In this document: piece after piece, positions 53,361 through 63,376 of the stretch
How the letters are laid out: each line of letters begins with the position of its first letter
How positions within the stretch are numbered: the first letter of the stretch is position 1
Assembly: GCF_036711975.1 (NCBI RefSeq)
Contig: NC_091967.1
Span: 28,830,001-28,894,000 of the forward strand
Direction: 5' to 3'
DNA length: 64,000 nucleotides
From: Onthophagus taurus
Lineage: Eukaryota > Arthropoda > Insecta > Coleoptera > Scarabaeidae
Notes under the pieces: model-generated
What the model saw: the letters and a program-made list of their open reading frames with translations, nothing else
What the model was told of the DNA's origin: nothing
Databases searched by the model: none
Made by a program: the position numbers and the translations under genes

Positions 53361-54153
53361 TTAATGCGTGCAAATCTAAATCCAGTAATACCTTATCCAT
53401 ACCGTATACGAGCAGTTCTTTAGTTACGCACAAATGTTCACTTGGTGCACCGTTTGAAGCAACCAATATATTCGATTTTATATCACCTTGCATTGATGAT
53501 ACCACATCGATCACGCTATCGTAATAATTTTTATATTCCATACACTTTAATACTTCTACCCTACTCGAAACTAAATCGCTAAGTTTCCACAATTCGTGTA
53601 ACGAGTCGTAAGCCAGGTAAAATATTTCTGACCCCCTTTCCATTTTCAACACTTTTCGTACATTTTCTATCCATTGGCTGCTGCAGGTCACGCCGCTTAC
53701 AACGAAATGTGGTGGTGTCGATAAATCACCAACAAAACTATTCATAATCAATTGTCTGCTATTAATCACATTTTTCCATTCGTCTTCGGTAAAAGTTATG
53801 CATTGCCCTTTTCCCATTAATCTTATAACCGGATCAAAATGTAGATTGGCAGACATGCCAACCGATATCCATTTCGTTCGACTTTTATTTAAATAATATG
53901 TACTCTCGGAGAATAATGGCGCTTGATTACCTTTTTGGAGATTATTTTTCACTGCTTCATTTAATACTGCGTTACTTGTGAAAGGTAACTTTCCACAATT
54001 TTCTACATAATGTTGTTGATTGCTAGGAAATACGTACTTCGCTAAGTCGGAAGCCAACAAATTAACTCCATCGAATACCACATCCTCTTTTCTTTGATTA
54101 TCACTTCCTAGCGACACATTTGTTGCAGTTGTCTCATTACAATTACCCTCCAT
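53350..54153 (-). CDS. Unrecognised Polinton protein, 267 aa
   Basis: Intact frame from ATG 54153 (MEGNCNETTATNVSLG), the first gene inside the right terminal repeat. It contains SDLAKYVFPSNQQHYVENCG, WISVGMSANLHFDPVIRLMG, CITFTEDEWKNVINSR and HFVVSGVTCSSQWIENV. Mixed alpha/beta, no transmembrane segment. I do not recognise the family. The FTEDEW pattern resembles a segment in some insect Polinton ORFs annotated only as hypothetical. Its integrity and position near the terminus make it a candidate early or regulatory protein (inference). Confidence 0.65.
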   Translation of the reverse strand: MEGNCNETTATNVSLGSDNQRKEDVVFDGVNLLASDLAKYVFPSNQQHYVENCGKLPFTSNAVLNEAVKNNLQKGNQAPLFSESTYYLNKSRTKWISVGMSANLHFDPVIRLMGKGQCITFTEDEWKNVINSRQLIMNSFVGDLSTPPHFVVSGVTCSSQWIENVRKVLKMERGSEIFYLAYDSLHELWKLSDLVSSRVEVLKCMEYKNYYDSVIDVVSSMQGDIKSNILVASNGAPSEHLCVTKELLVYGMDKVLLDLDLHALMKM

Positions 54154-54269
54154 TTTGATGTTTCGGGCAGGTTTTTTATTTTCACCCTTTTCAAATGAAT
54201 TTACAGCAGCTCTCTTAGTTGGACATTTGGGGTTCGGTCTGGTTGCTACTAAACATCAATATTATTGTT

Positions 54270-54736
54270 TACATTAGTACACCTTTACATAATAAAATAA
54301 AAAATATCTCGCAGGTAAGTTATGACTCACTTATTTGTATACCTACATGTCTCAAAACCGTATACCTTTGTGTATAATAATAAATTAAGAGATATATCGA
54401 AAACATTAACAGTTCATTGAGAAGCGTCGAAGGATAAACATAGTAATTGTTTTCATCTAGGTAAACAGGTTACATATAAAGATAAATTTTTAATAACATA
54501 ACCTAAATAAAGATAGATTTTTAATAATTTCGTCAAAATAACATGACCTTCTCAAGTTAATTGACCTCCTCCTCTCTTCATCGAATCTCCTCCGACCCTC
54601 AAAAGAATCGCCGATTCAAGAACCTCCTCTCCTCATCGAACCTCCTCTGACCCCCAAAAAATTTGCCGATTCAAGGACCTCCTCCTAGAACGCAGGTTCG
54701 AGGAGGAGGTTCTTGAATCGGCGAATCTATACTACT
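54270..54736 (-). repeat. Polinton right terminal inverted repeat
   Basis: Inverted copy of 35902-36159 plus parts of 38225-38480. The outer portion is nearly identical to the left one over AACTGTTAA to GGTCAATTAACTTGAG. It carries about 110 bp more than the left: extra modules GCCGATTCAAGAACCTCCTC (54612), and a second one at 54664 that forms a palindrome with the terminus. The inner 140 bp are more diverged. Confidence 0.9.
54665..54722. other. Terminal palindrome of the Polinton right end
   Basis: 54665-54686 and 54701-54722 are 22-nt inverted copies with one mismatch (GCCGATTCAAG(G/A)ACCTCC). The intervening 14 nt pair further (GAAC-GCAG-GTTC), leaving a 4-nt loop. The whole 58-nt hairpin lies 14 bp from the terminus at 54736. 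The left end has only the central CCTCGAAC-CTGC-GTTCGAGG stem. Confidence 0.85.
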
Positions 54737-54739
54737 GAC

Positions 54740-55786
54740 GTCGATTTTGGATCATTGGTGGTCGAGTTTCCGTTAAGTCACTGATTCATCGTTGTATGAT
54801 TTGCGCTCGACAACGTGTGGTAACGAGCCAACAACTTATGGCCAACTTCCCTCCCCACGAGTTAACCAATCGAGACCTTTTCTTCATACTGGCGTTGATT
54901 ATGCTGGACCGTTTTTTCTCCGAACTGTTCGAGGACGTAGCTATAAAACGTATAAAAGCTATTTAATCTTGTTTGTTTGTTTAAGTACCTCAGCAGTACA
55001 TTTGGAATTGGCTACAGATTACTCAACAGACGGATTCATTGCTGCTTACAAGAGGTTCACAGGCCGAAGAGGTATTTCCGAATGCATGTATAGCGACAGA
55101 GGTACAAACTTTGTCGGAGCAGACAAAGAACTACGATCAATGTTCAATGCAGCATCCAATCAGTTCAAGAAGCTCGCCAACCTTTTTAGTGATAACGGTA
55201 CCAGATGGAAATTCATCCGCCAGCGGCTCTCCACTTTGGTGGAAAATGGGAGGCCGAAGTGAAATCTGTAAAAGGTCATTTAAGAAAAGTTATTGGCAAT
55301 ACTCTACTTACTTATGAAGAATTTAGTACAGTACTAGTTCAAATAGAAGCGGTTCTTAATTCACGGCCCCTTTGTTCGTTATCTGATGATCCTAACAGCT
55401 ATGAAATTCTTACACCAGGTCATTTTCTTATTGGTACTGCACTTAACGTCGTCCCCGAAGCATCTCTTTACGACGAGAAAACATCTCGCCTCTCTCGGTG
55501 GCAACACTTACGGAAAATTATCGATGACTTTTGGAAGAATTGGTCACGTTCTTATCTACAAAAAATGCAAATCCCCACCAAATGGTTCGAATCGAAAAAT
55601 TTACCTCGAGAGGGACAGTTGGTTTTACTCCAGGATAAACGATATCCGCCTTCAAAATGGCTACTGGCTAGAATCATCAAATTACACGCCGGTTCAGATG
55701 GCCTCGAACGTGTCGTATCGAAGACTCCGACCACCACCCTTACACGACCACTCACGAAAATTTATTTGCTGCTAGACATCGATTAA
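54740..55786 (+). pseudogene. BEL/Pao retrotransposon, integrase and C-terminal DUF5641
   Basis: Coding begins within 5 bp of the Polinton end with a RFWIIGGR-like segment, then HRCMICARQRVVTSQQLM, the end of the integrase zinc domain. A frame change leads to HTGVDYAGPFFLRTVRGRSY, LFVCLSTSAVHLELATDYST (first Asp region) and MYSDRGTNFVGADKEL (second Asp); after another shift GGKWEAEVKSVKGHLRKVI (Glu). The rest is DUF5641: PGHFLIGTALNVVPE, SRLSRWQHLRKI, GQLVLLQDKRYPPSKWLLA. Gag, protease and RT are absent, so the Polinton either landed in this BEL or replaced its 5' part. At 55885-55897 a purine-rich GGCAAGGCGGGCGG marks the polypurine tract, and the 3' LTR should start at about 55898 (TGTTAAAAG). 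Confidence 0.9.
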
Positions 55787-55897
55787 AACTCAATACCTAC
55801 TCAATTCATGTTTAAATTTTCTTCAATTTCATTTTGTATTTAGGTCGAATTTGTATTTGTATTCTTTAGTTGCCTACGGCAAGGCGGGCGGTTAATG

Positions 55898-56150
55898 TTA
55901 AAAGTTTAAAAGTTAATTTGTATATCCATGACCGTATCCATGGCCGTATCTATGGCCGTATCTATGGCCGTATCCATGGCCGTTTTTTCGTGTTGTTTTT
56001 TTGTCAACAATTATCAATTCGTAGCTTTTTCAACATATGTCAATGTTCTCTGTAAAAGTGAATTCTCAATACATTTTTCTATAAAAACAGTGTTAATCTC
56101 ATCCTTCTTTTTCGTTAAAGTGTATGCGTCTCGAATATAAAAAGGTAAGA
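55898..56150 (+). repeat. Putative BEL 3' LTR (end unclear)
   Basis: Starts TGTTAAAAG right after the polypurine tract. It includes a 12-bp tandem repeat at about 55926-55984, unit CCGTATCCATGG with T/C variants, about five copies. A CTCGAATATAAAAAGG TATA-like segment lies at 56131. No upstream LTR copy is available for comparison, so the boundary with the following gypsy fragment is uncertain. Confidence 0.5.
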
Positions 56151-56154
56151 CAAT

Positions 56155-58402
56155 ATGGTAGAACTCGGTATTTGTAGATCATCTTCTTCTTCTGTTGCTT
56201 CACCCTTACACATGGTACCTAAAAAAGATTGTCAAGACTGGCGTCCTTGTGGCGACTATCGTCAGTTAAATTTAGAAACGTTTCAACGATTTATAAATGA
56301 AGTAACTTCCGGTTTAAGTTTCATTTTTGTCTACCTGGATGATATCCTTATTGCTAGTAAAGACAAAAATGAACATTTAATTCACCTTCGACAACTTTTT
56401 GAAAGATTAGACAGTTTTGGAATCAACATTAAACCGTCTAAATGTGTTTTTGGAGTAAGTTCAATAGATTTTTTAAGCCATCATATATCTTCCAAAGGGT
56501 CTCGTCCAACTCAATCAAAAATTGAAGCAATAAATAATTTTCCTCACCTCAAAATCTGAAAGAACTCCAAAGATTTCTTGGAATGATCAATTTCTATCAC
56601 AGATTTGTACCCAATTTTTCTGAAATTCTTGGACCCTTGCATTCTCTTTCGACCACACTTTGCAAACATAATCAGAAGCAAATTACTGTGTGGACAGACG
56701 AGCACACCAACTCTTTTTCACGTGCTAAAGATCTATTATCTCAGTCCGTATATATCGCGCATCCAAATCCTTCAGCCAACTTGACATTAACAACAGATGC
56801 CTCTAATACAGGTATGGGTGCAGTTCTGTCTCAGGCTATTAATAACACGACCCAACCCGTTGCTTTCTTTTCAAAAAAGTTATCACCTAGTCAAATAAAT
56901 TACTCAACTTTTGATAGGGAACTTTTAGCTATTTATTCATCTATTAAATATTTCAAACATTTTTTATACGGCAACCAATTTACAATTTACACTGATCACA
57001 AACCGTTAGTTAATTCCATTCATTCCAAATCAGATAAAACGCCAAGACAAACACGTTATCTTCATTATATATCTCAATTCACTTCAGACAAAAGGTATAT
57101 TAAAGGCGATTCTAACATTAGTGCAGACACAATGTCACGCATTAATATAGAATCCCTCAGTTTTTCTTATCCTGATTTAAAAGAGATTAAACATGCTCAA
57201 TCTACAGATCTTCAGTTACAACATCTCTTACAAGCCCAATCGCGAGGTAATACTAATTTTACACTCGTTGAAGAAAAATCAGTTTTTCCTGATATAACTC
57301 TTCGGTGTGATGTCTCAACATCCATTCCTAAAATTTATATTCCTGTAAAATTTCGCAAACAAATTTTCCTAAAATTTCTCAATATTTCACATCTTGGTAT
57401 ACGTGCAACTCGTCATTTATTAAAGATGCGTTTCTTTTGGCCCCACATGAGTAAAGACATTTATCTTTGGACTAGATCATGTATACCATGTCAAAAAACT
57501 AAAATTAATAAATATACAAAATCTCCTATAGAGCATATAAATGTTCCACAAGGAAGATTTCAACATATACATATAGATCTTGTTGGACCTCTTACTCCTT
57601 CTTCTGGTTATTCATATATTTTAACTGTTATTGAACGTTTTACTCGATGGCCAGAAGCTTTTCCGGTTATAGACACTTCAGCAAGCACCATAGCAAATAC
57701 ACTTTTCCAAATTACTTTTCACGATTTGGTATTCCGCACACAATTACTCATGACAAAGGGCGACAATTTGAATCTCAACTTTTTTCAAAATTTGCCATGT
57801 TAATTGGTGCTACACAAATTAGTACTTCTGCTTATCATCCGCAAAGCAATGGAATTTTGGAGAGATTTCATCGTACACTCAAAAATTCCATTGTTGCACG
57901 TGGTAGTAGCAACAGGTGGTTTCACGATCTTCCAATAATTTTATTAGGACTCAGATCGTCTTTAAAAGAAGATCTGGGATGTTCTTCTGCTGAACTTGTG
58001 TTTGGACAACCGCTTCGTCTTCCAGGCGAATTCTTTCTCAAGTCAAACTCTTCGATAGACACAGATCAACTTCTTATTAGCTTGCGTGAATCTTTTGCAA
58101 ACTTGAGACCAACTCAGACTAACTTTCATTCAAAATTAAAACCTTTCATACACAAAGAATTGTTTAAATCAAATTTTGTTTTTGTAAAAATTCAAGGAAT
58201 AAAAAATTCTTTATCATCCAGGTTTGAAGGTCCTTTCAAAGTTATTAAGAGAATGGATAAATACTTTGTTATTCTAAAGAATAATCGTCACACTTCAATG
58301 CATATTGATCATTTACAACCAGCATTCTTGTTGAATGAAACCTTGCATGATATTAATACTGTTAAAGAAAATCCTAAAAAAGTAAAATTTTCCTTTTTAT
58401 AA
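56155..58402 (+). pseudogene. Gypsy-A (Ty3/gypsy) pol with RT deletion
   Basis: RT begins ASPLHMVPKKDCQDWRPCGD and YRQLNLET, then jumps to FQRFINEV: the segment with the first catalytic aspartate (about 80 residues) is deleted. YLDDILIAS is present. A frameshift at about 56560 leads to FLGMINFYHRF-type thumb and RNase H (LTTDASNTGMGAVLSQA, NQFTIYTDHKPLVNS). Then the integrase: H2C2 zinc domain (HLGIRATRHLLKMRFFWP, CIPCQKTK), HIDLVGPLTP (first Asp), a frameshift near 57735, HDKGRQFESQL (second Asp) and NGILERFHRTLKN (Glu), ending in a GPF..I chromo-like tail. Defective in RT and by two frameshifts. Confidence 0.92.
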
Positions 58403-58572
58403 TTTAATCAAATACTTATTATTTCAATGTATATAAGGTCTTTCTTGTGCAGAGTAAAGACAATTGTTACCACCCTCCATGGATTTCCTTTTCTTCTTCG
58501 TTCTTTTTATTTCTATGTTTGAAACATCGTCATTAATTTAAATTTTTAATTTTTATTGAATGGGGGAATAAT

Positions 58573-58876
58573 TGTAGCGCATCACGCACTCTTATTATTT
58601 TTATATAGAAACATCATGTTATATCACCATGGGTTGTTATATCAACATAAGGTATTTTCCCATGGCGATTTTGTTATAGTCATAAAATAATAAATAAACT
58701 GGTAGACACACATAAAACACTCTATCAAATACTCCATTTTAATTTTTAATATTTTATTATACGATTAATTAATATAGAGTTACAAATAAATATACTCTAT
58801 AGTCCCTATAAAAAATAAATTGGAAATAAATTGAACTATATGTGTATTATACTTACTAGTGTAACTGAGCTACACT
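58573..58876 (+). repeat. Gypsy-A 3' LTR
   Basis: A polypurine tract TGGGGGAATAAT precedes TGTAGC at 58573; the matching end is GCTACA at 58876, so the LTR has perfect 6-bp inverted ends and is 304 bp long. CTAGT follows, the expected 5-bp target duplication; the 5' partner is lost. The LTR ends only 8 bp before Harbinger-3 transposase codons. Confidence 0.75.
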
Positions 58877-58883
58877 AGTTATA

Positions 58884-59693
58884 TAAGATTGGGAAGTCGA
58901 CCATTTGTGGTATAATTCGACAAGTATGTGATGTGATCTGGTTGAAATTGAAAGACGTGGTGATGCCAATACCAGATAAAGAAAAGTGGATAGAAATATC
59001 TGAAGGATTTATGCATAACGCCAAATTTCCTCATTGCATTGGCGCCCTCGATGGCAAACATATCGGAATACAGAAGCCAAAATATTCCGGTTCTTTGTAT
59101 TTTAATTATAAAAGTTTTTTTTCTATTGTACTATTGGCACTGTATGACTCTAATTATCGCTTTATCTGGGTGGACATTGGCTCTTACGGAAAGGCTAGTA
59201 CTCAGGAATTATCCGAGATTCCATTTTATACAAAAAGATTACTGATAAAACTTTGGATATTCCAAAATCAAGACCTTTAACAGAAACCCACTATACAGCA
59301 CTTCCTTACGTGATTGTAGCTGATGAAGCATTTGGACTGATGGAGAATGTGATGAGGCCTTATAGTGGAAACTATCGATTAACTTTAGCTCGGCGATATG
59401 TTGAGTGTTCTTTTGGTATAACTAGTAATAAATGAAGAATACTACATCGCCCAATGGATGTCAGTGTAGATTGTGCCGAAAAGATTGTAAAAGCAATTAC
59501 AGTACTTCACAACTGCGTTCGAATAAGAAGTGGATTTAATCACGAAGAAAAGAAGAAACACGTAGAAAATCTTATAGGATTAAATACTATTCATACTGGA
59601 CGAGCCACGTCTTCAGCTGATAATATCCGAACTACATTTACCAACTGTTTTGTAAATGAAGGAAGAATAGAGTATCAGGACGAAATGATATAA
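58884..59693 (+). pseudogene. Harbinger-3 transposase remnant
   Basis: Begins at the gypsy LTR junction with YKIGKSTICGIIRQVCDVIW, then FPHCIGALDGKHIGIQKPKYSG (first Asp), a frame change near 59200, YVIVADEAFGLMENVMRPYSG (second Asp) and RYVECSFGITSNK, where the usual E of the motif is kept in VECSFG. 59454-59693 adds the helical tail (VKAITVLHNCVRIRSGF). N-terminal exon missing; at least two frame changes. Confidence 0.85.
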
Positions 59694-59716
59694 ATACTTA
59701 CTTCATAAAGGTTACT

Positions 59717-59903
59717 TACCCATATTGCTTCTATTTTCTTGTGAGTCAGTTTCTTTACAGAAAACTAAAACTAGTTCTTCCCAAGCTCGTCGTTTCAATA
59801 TCTTATTTTTATATGACTCCGAAGCGATATTCCAAATAGCTGGTCTTTTTTCTACTTCATCAATTAGTAGGTCGATTTCAATATCTATAGATTTTTCAGC
59901 CAT
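59717..59903 (-). pseudogene. Harbinger-3 MADF partner, exon 1
   Basis: From ATG 59903: MAEKSIDIEIDLLIDEVEKR, PAIWNIASESYKNK and WEELVLVFCKETD, a MADF first half, ending at a strong donor (ATG/GGTAAGTAAC). The partner exon 2 should lie inside the transposase intron upstream, which was removed with the transposase exon 1. Exon itself intact. Confidence 0.75.
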
Positions 59904-60049
59904 TTTTCACATCAATTTAAACAATTATTAAAGTTTAGTTAACTTAAATTATGTCAACACGATTAAAACGCCTACCGATCTGAATATAGATGTCATATAT
60001 CTGTATATGGATGTCACATCAATTGTCCCATCATTGCGCGTCTAGACAT

Positions 60050-60197
60050 TTTTGAGTTGAGCGCTGCGTTAACGCGCGCTGACGCGTGTCAATGCGCGTC
60101 ATCGCGCGCTCATGTGAACGGTTGTATTTAAGTATATTGGATATCAAAGCGTGCGCTTAAAAAACACGCATTAGATTATTGTCATGTGAACGGGGCC
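60050..60197 (-). repeat. Harbinger-3 right terminal region
   Basis: Ends GTCATGTGAACGGGGCC at 60197, followed by TTA (60198-60200): PIF/Harbinger terminus and target. The core CATGTGAACGG is repeated at 60111. Between them are GC-rich GCGCG modules (60060-60110). The left end of the element is gone. Confidence 0.75.
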
Positions 60198-60200
60198 TTA

Positions 60201-61100
60201 TACTTCCCTTTTTAAAACTAACCTGGTTCCATTAGAAAAAATTGGGTTATACCCCAAAAACCATTTTGATGAAATTTATTTGCACATAAATCACGTAATT
60301 TGGTATGTTTGGCGGAATTTTGATTTTTCTAGCATTAGACGGGTTAATTAGACTAAAACGGAACTCTCATGGCCAATGGAAAATTAAACATTAAATTCTA
60401 AAAAATATTGACATTTGAAATGTCACTTATGTGATTCAGATTTCAAAAATGTAATAATATACAGGGTGTTCCATTTAAAAATCTAAAGTTAGTGTCACTT
60501 CCAGCGAAACCGGAATTGAAAAAAAAATTACTTGTATGTCAAAAAGTGTCCCTTATCATGTGTATAGGATGTCCCAAATTTGAATCAATTATCTTCAAAA
60601 CTAAAGGACATACGGGGGTGTACCATGATCCTGTTACACCCGGTATTTACGGAAGATGAAGATCTTTATAAATTGGTCAAAAATGAAAGACAGTTTCAAT
60701 GTAATTTAACTGGTTGTAAAATTTAATTTTTCGTCTGACTAGTTTCGCCTTATAGGCATCTTCAGAGACTTCGTTAAAAATGTGAAGTTACATCCATCTT
60801 ATCAAAAAATAATTATAGGATTGACAGATTATGTTGTAGAACATTTCTTAATTCCGAAAAATACCATAAAATTAGTTAAACTTTTAAATTTAAAGACGAA
60901 CACGTTACTGTTTAAAAATGGTTGAATTACGTCGTTGTTAAAAAAAAATATAACTAAAAAAAATAATTAAATTTTTTTTTTAACAACGGCGTCCATAATC
61001 GAGTCCATTAATCATGTTATTCGCTTGATACTCAAATACTTGGGAAGTTCTTGGTAATATTTGTAATTCTGTCAATTTAGTATAGTAAGGTAGCTCTACT
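60201..61100. other. No gene; one TACAGGGTG-type terminus
   Basis: 60459-60490 reads TACAGGGTGTTCCATTT, a terminus like those at 10972, 12775 and 14138. The rest is AT-rich, with A/T runs at 60940-60985. I found no transposase next to the terminus, so it may be a solo end or a MITE half. Confidence 0.45.
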
Positions 61101-61152
61101 TTAGGTGTTTTGAAAAATTCTTTCTCATTATCCTATTTACCTTTTACTCTTT

Positions 61153-62727
61153 TTATGAGATCCATACTTGATAGGTATGGATCATGTCGTATACATTGGA
61201 AAAATCGAAACAAAAAAATATATGATCATTTTCTTCTTTTAATATGTCTGGCATTGGTGCTTTGATTGCCATGTTCCCTTTTTCTACACCGTGAGGGGTT
61301 TGTATAGCAAACTCCTCCCGAATTGCATAATCTAGCATTTCTTTATAAATTTTTGAACTAATTAAACTCTTTGAGGTACCGCTATTAATTAAAACTTTGA
61401 AACCGATAAATTTTAAATAAGGTAATTTTGGATCTTGATGAGTTGTGTTTGTTATTGTTATATAGGTTTGTCGTAAAGGCTGGTTGTCATAAAATTTACA
61501 TTTTCTGGAACAACCGGGGTGGTATTTTCTTCTACTTCTGTAATTGTAGGCGGTTCATATTCATAATTCTCGTAAAATTCATTTGTCTCGTCATAGTAAT
61601 CTATGTTCGGGTACTTTTGTACTTCATTTTCATCCGTTTGTTCATTGTACATTTGTTCCGCCATTACATGTGCTGGCCATGGTTTCTTTACTGGTCTTTG
61701 TAGAGTAGATGCTGGTCTTTTCATTGCGGACGTATCAATGTTGCATTATTGGATAATGTTGTCGCATTACTCGCTGTTGATATCGCATTGGTGGTTTCGA
61801 TTGAGGAACATTTTGCTTTTGCATAAAGCCTATTTTTCTTTTCTATAATGCATTAAAGTTTTCTACCTCCAAAGCATAACCTTCTGCTGTTTCTATGTCT
61901 GTTGGTTGCTTAATCTTTACTTCTTGGGTTAATTCTCGATCAATTGAATAGATTCCACGGAAAAACGTTTGCAAAGCCATATTATTGTATTCTTCTAGTT
62001 TTAATTGCTTTCTGCCTTCATCTTCTTCTTCAAGATTTATTTTCCCAAGTAACGCATAAAGAGTCGTTTTTAGTCGCGTTGCATATGAAGCCACACCTTC
62101 TCCTATTGTAGGCAGTGTATTATTAAGGTCATACACCAAGATATATTCAGTCCTTTTGTCCCCCAAATTATGAATTAGGATGATTTTTAATTCTGGCCAT
62201 GTTGTAGGTTTTTTATTCGCGTTCACCGCTTCTCTTGCATGACCGTCCAGTTTTCCTTTAAAAATCATTAACAGTTCTTTCGACATGTCTATGTCATTGA
62301 CATCTCTTAAGTATTTTTTAATTAAAAATTCGCTCGCATCAACGTAACTTGTCAGGGTATTTTTGTCACCATTAAATATTGATATGAGATTTTGATGTAC
62401 CAATTTAATTTGTCTTGCCATATTGGTTGATTTTTCGATCTCTTCGATTTCTTTTAAAAGGTGTTCACAGTTGAATATAGCATTTTGTTGATTTATGTTG
62501 TCAATTTTGATTGATGGTATGGGATCGGTAAAAGGAAGCCAAAAATATGTACTTACATGAATAATCGAAAAGTTAAAATTTTCATTTTTCTCGTTTCCAA
62601 AATAGTTTGTAGTCACTGGTAGGTTATTGAATTGTTGTCTCGAACTTAAAAACACCCCTGAGATTGTTAACACTCGCGTTTCACGAATTTCACGAACTCA
62701 CGTGCAACAATCCTACTGACTGCGCCA
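61153..62727 (-). pseudogene. Gypsy-B (errantivirus-like) gag and protease start
   Basis: Coding from 62673 or a later Met (MARQIKLVHQNLISIFNG at about 62421). Gag core 62421-61843: YVDASEFLIKKYLRDV, HAREAVNANKKPTTWPELK and VASYATRLKTTLYALL, then a frame change to 61724-61458, a Tyr/Glu-rich tail (WPAHVMAEQM, YYDETNEFYENYEYEPP). Around 61420-61330 a protease-like FKVLINSGTSKSLI segment (the catalytic D of DSG replaced by N), then 61338-61153 (EFAIQTPHGVEKGNMAIK). RT and integrase are missing. Gag of this type is found in 17.6/gypsy-like insect retroviruses. Confidence 0.8.
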
Positions 62728-63051
62728 ATTAATTTTCCAGTCGGGAAATTAATGTTTTTAAAAAGTTTTATTTATTACAAAATTACAAGAAACTTAAAAA
62801 TGTGAATAAAAATAATTGAATTGAATTAAAATTAACACAAACTAATTTTGTTGTTTCTTCTTTCTTCACTTAATTTCACAGAGTTCATGCTAGATTAACT
62901 TCGGAACTTCGCGAGAGATTATTGTGGTGTCCGGCTGAGCATTCAGAGGTTGATGAAATAACTGCCTTCCAACTGATGCAGCTGCGTTTATATAATATTT
63001 CTTTATCTGCCTGCTGTGTCGACAATAATTACGGGGCTAGAATGGTCAACA
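62728..63051 (-). repeat. Gypsy-B 5' LTR and primer-binding site
   Basis: On the minus strand the LTR runs from TGTTGACCATT (63051) to TTAATT; it has a TATA box (ATTATATAAACG, about 62993) and an AATAAA near 62772. Directly after it TGGCGCAGTCAGTAGGAT (62727-62710) is the tRNA primer-binding site of the 17.6/gypsy type. About 324 bp. The LTR start cuts into the gag fragment at 63060-63237. Confidence 0.78.
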
Positions 63052-63237
63052 CCATACATATTTCGCGATACCCTCTTGTATAGCTCTTGTATCCTCGGCG
63101 AATGTAAACGAGTTTTTCGGCAAACGGAAGCTTTTATCGCGGTCCATACGGATCAACTGTCGCAATGAACAACGTATTTCGTCGCAACCCAGACCAGTAG
63201 CAGTGATTCCGCGAACTTTCAACTCATAACGTAGCAC
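63052..63237 (-). pseudogene. Other gag fragment with SAP-like motif
   Basis: Reads MLRYELKVRGITATGLGCDE and IRCSLRQLIRMDRDKSF, similar to a SAP-like N-terminal motif in some insect gypsy gag proteins, then FAEDTRAIQEG. The frame ends at the Gypsy-B LTR, so Gypsy-B inserted into this older element. Confidence 0.5.
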
Positions 63238-63376
63238 TTCTACCGATCTCTAATGGTCCCTCCATATCTATACCGAATTTTACCAAAATTGTGTCTATAC
63301 CAACACGCTCGAACCGCAACGCATCGACAATTAATCAAAACAATAGACCCTACTTTCCGGTTTAAAGAAATTAAGC

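Larger units (their letters stand above)
35902..54736. mobile_element. Polinton/Maverick (adintovirus-like) integrated virus
   Basis: Inverted ends AGTAGTA(C/T)AGATTCGCCG start at 35902 and, inverted, end at 54736. Between them lie the Polinton hallmarks: protein-primed PolB, retroviral-type integrase, FtsK/HerA-type ATPase, adenain-like protease, double jelly-roll capsid and single jelly-roll penton proteins, plus a PLA2-domain capsid protein as in adintoviruses. 18,835 bp with a 2.06-kb piggyBac inside, so about 16.8 kb originally, normal for the group. No 6-bp duplication: the left flank is CACCAG, the right flank GACGTC. The right end abuts a BEL integrase, the left a minisatellite. Replication and integration genes are broken; most virion genes are open. 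Confidence 0.95.
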
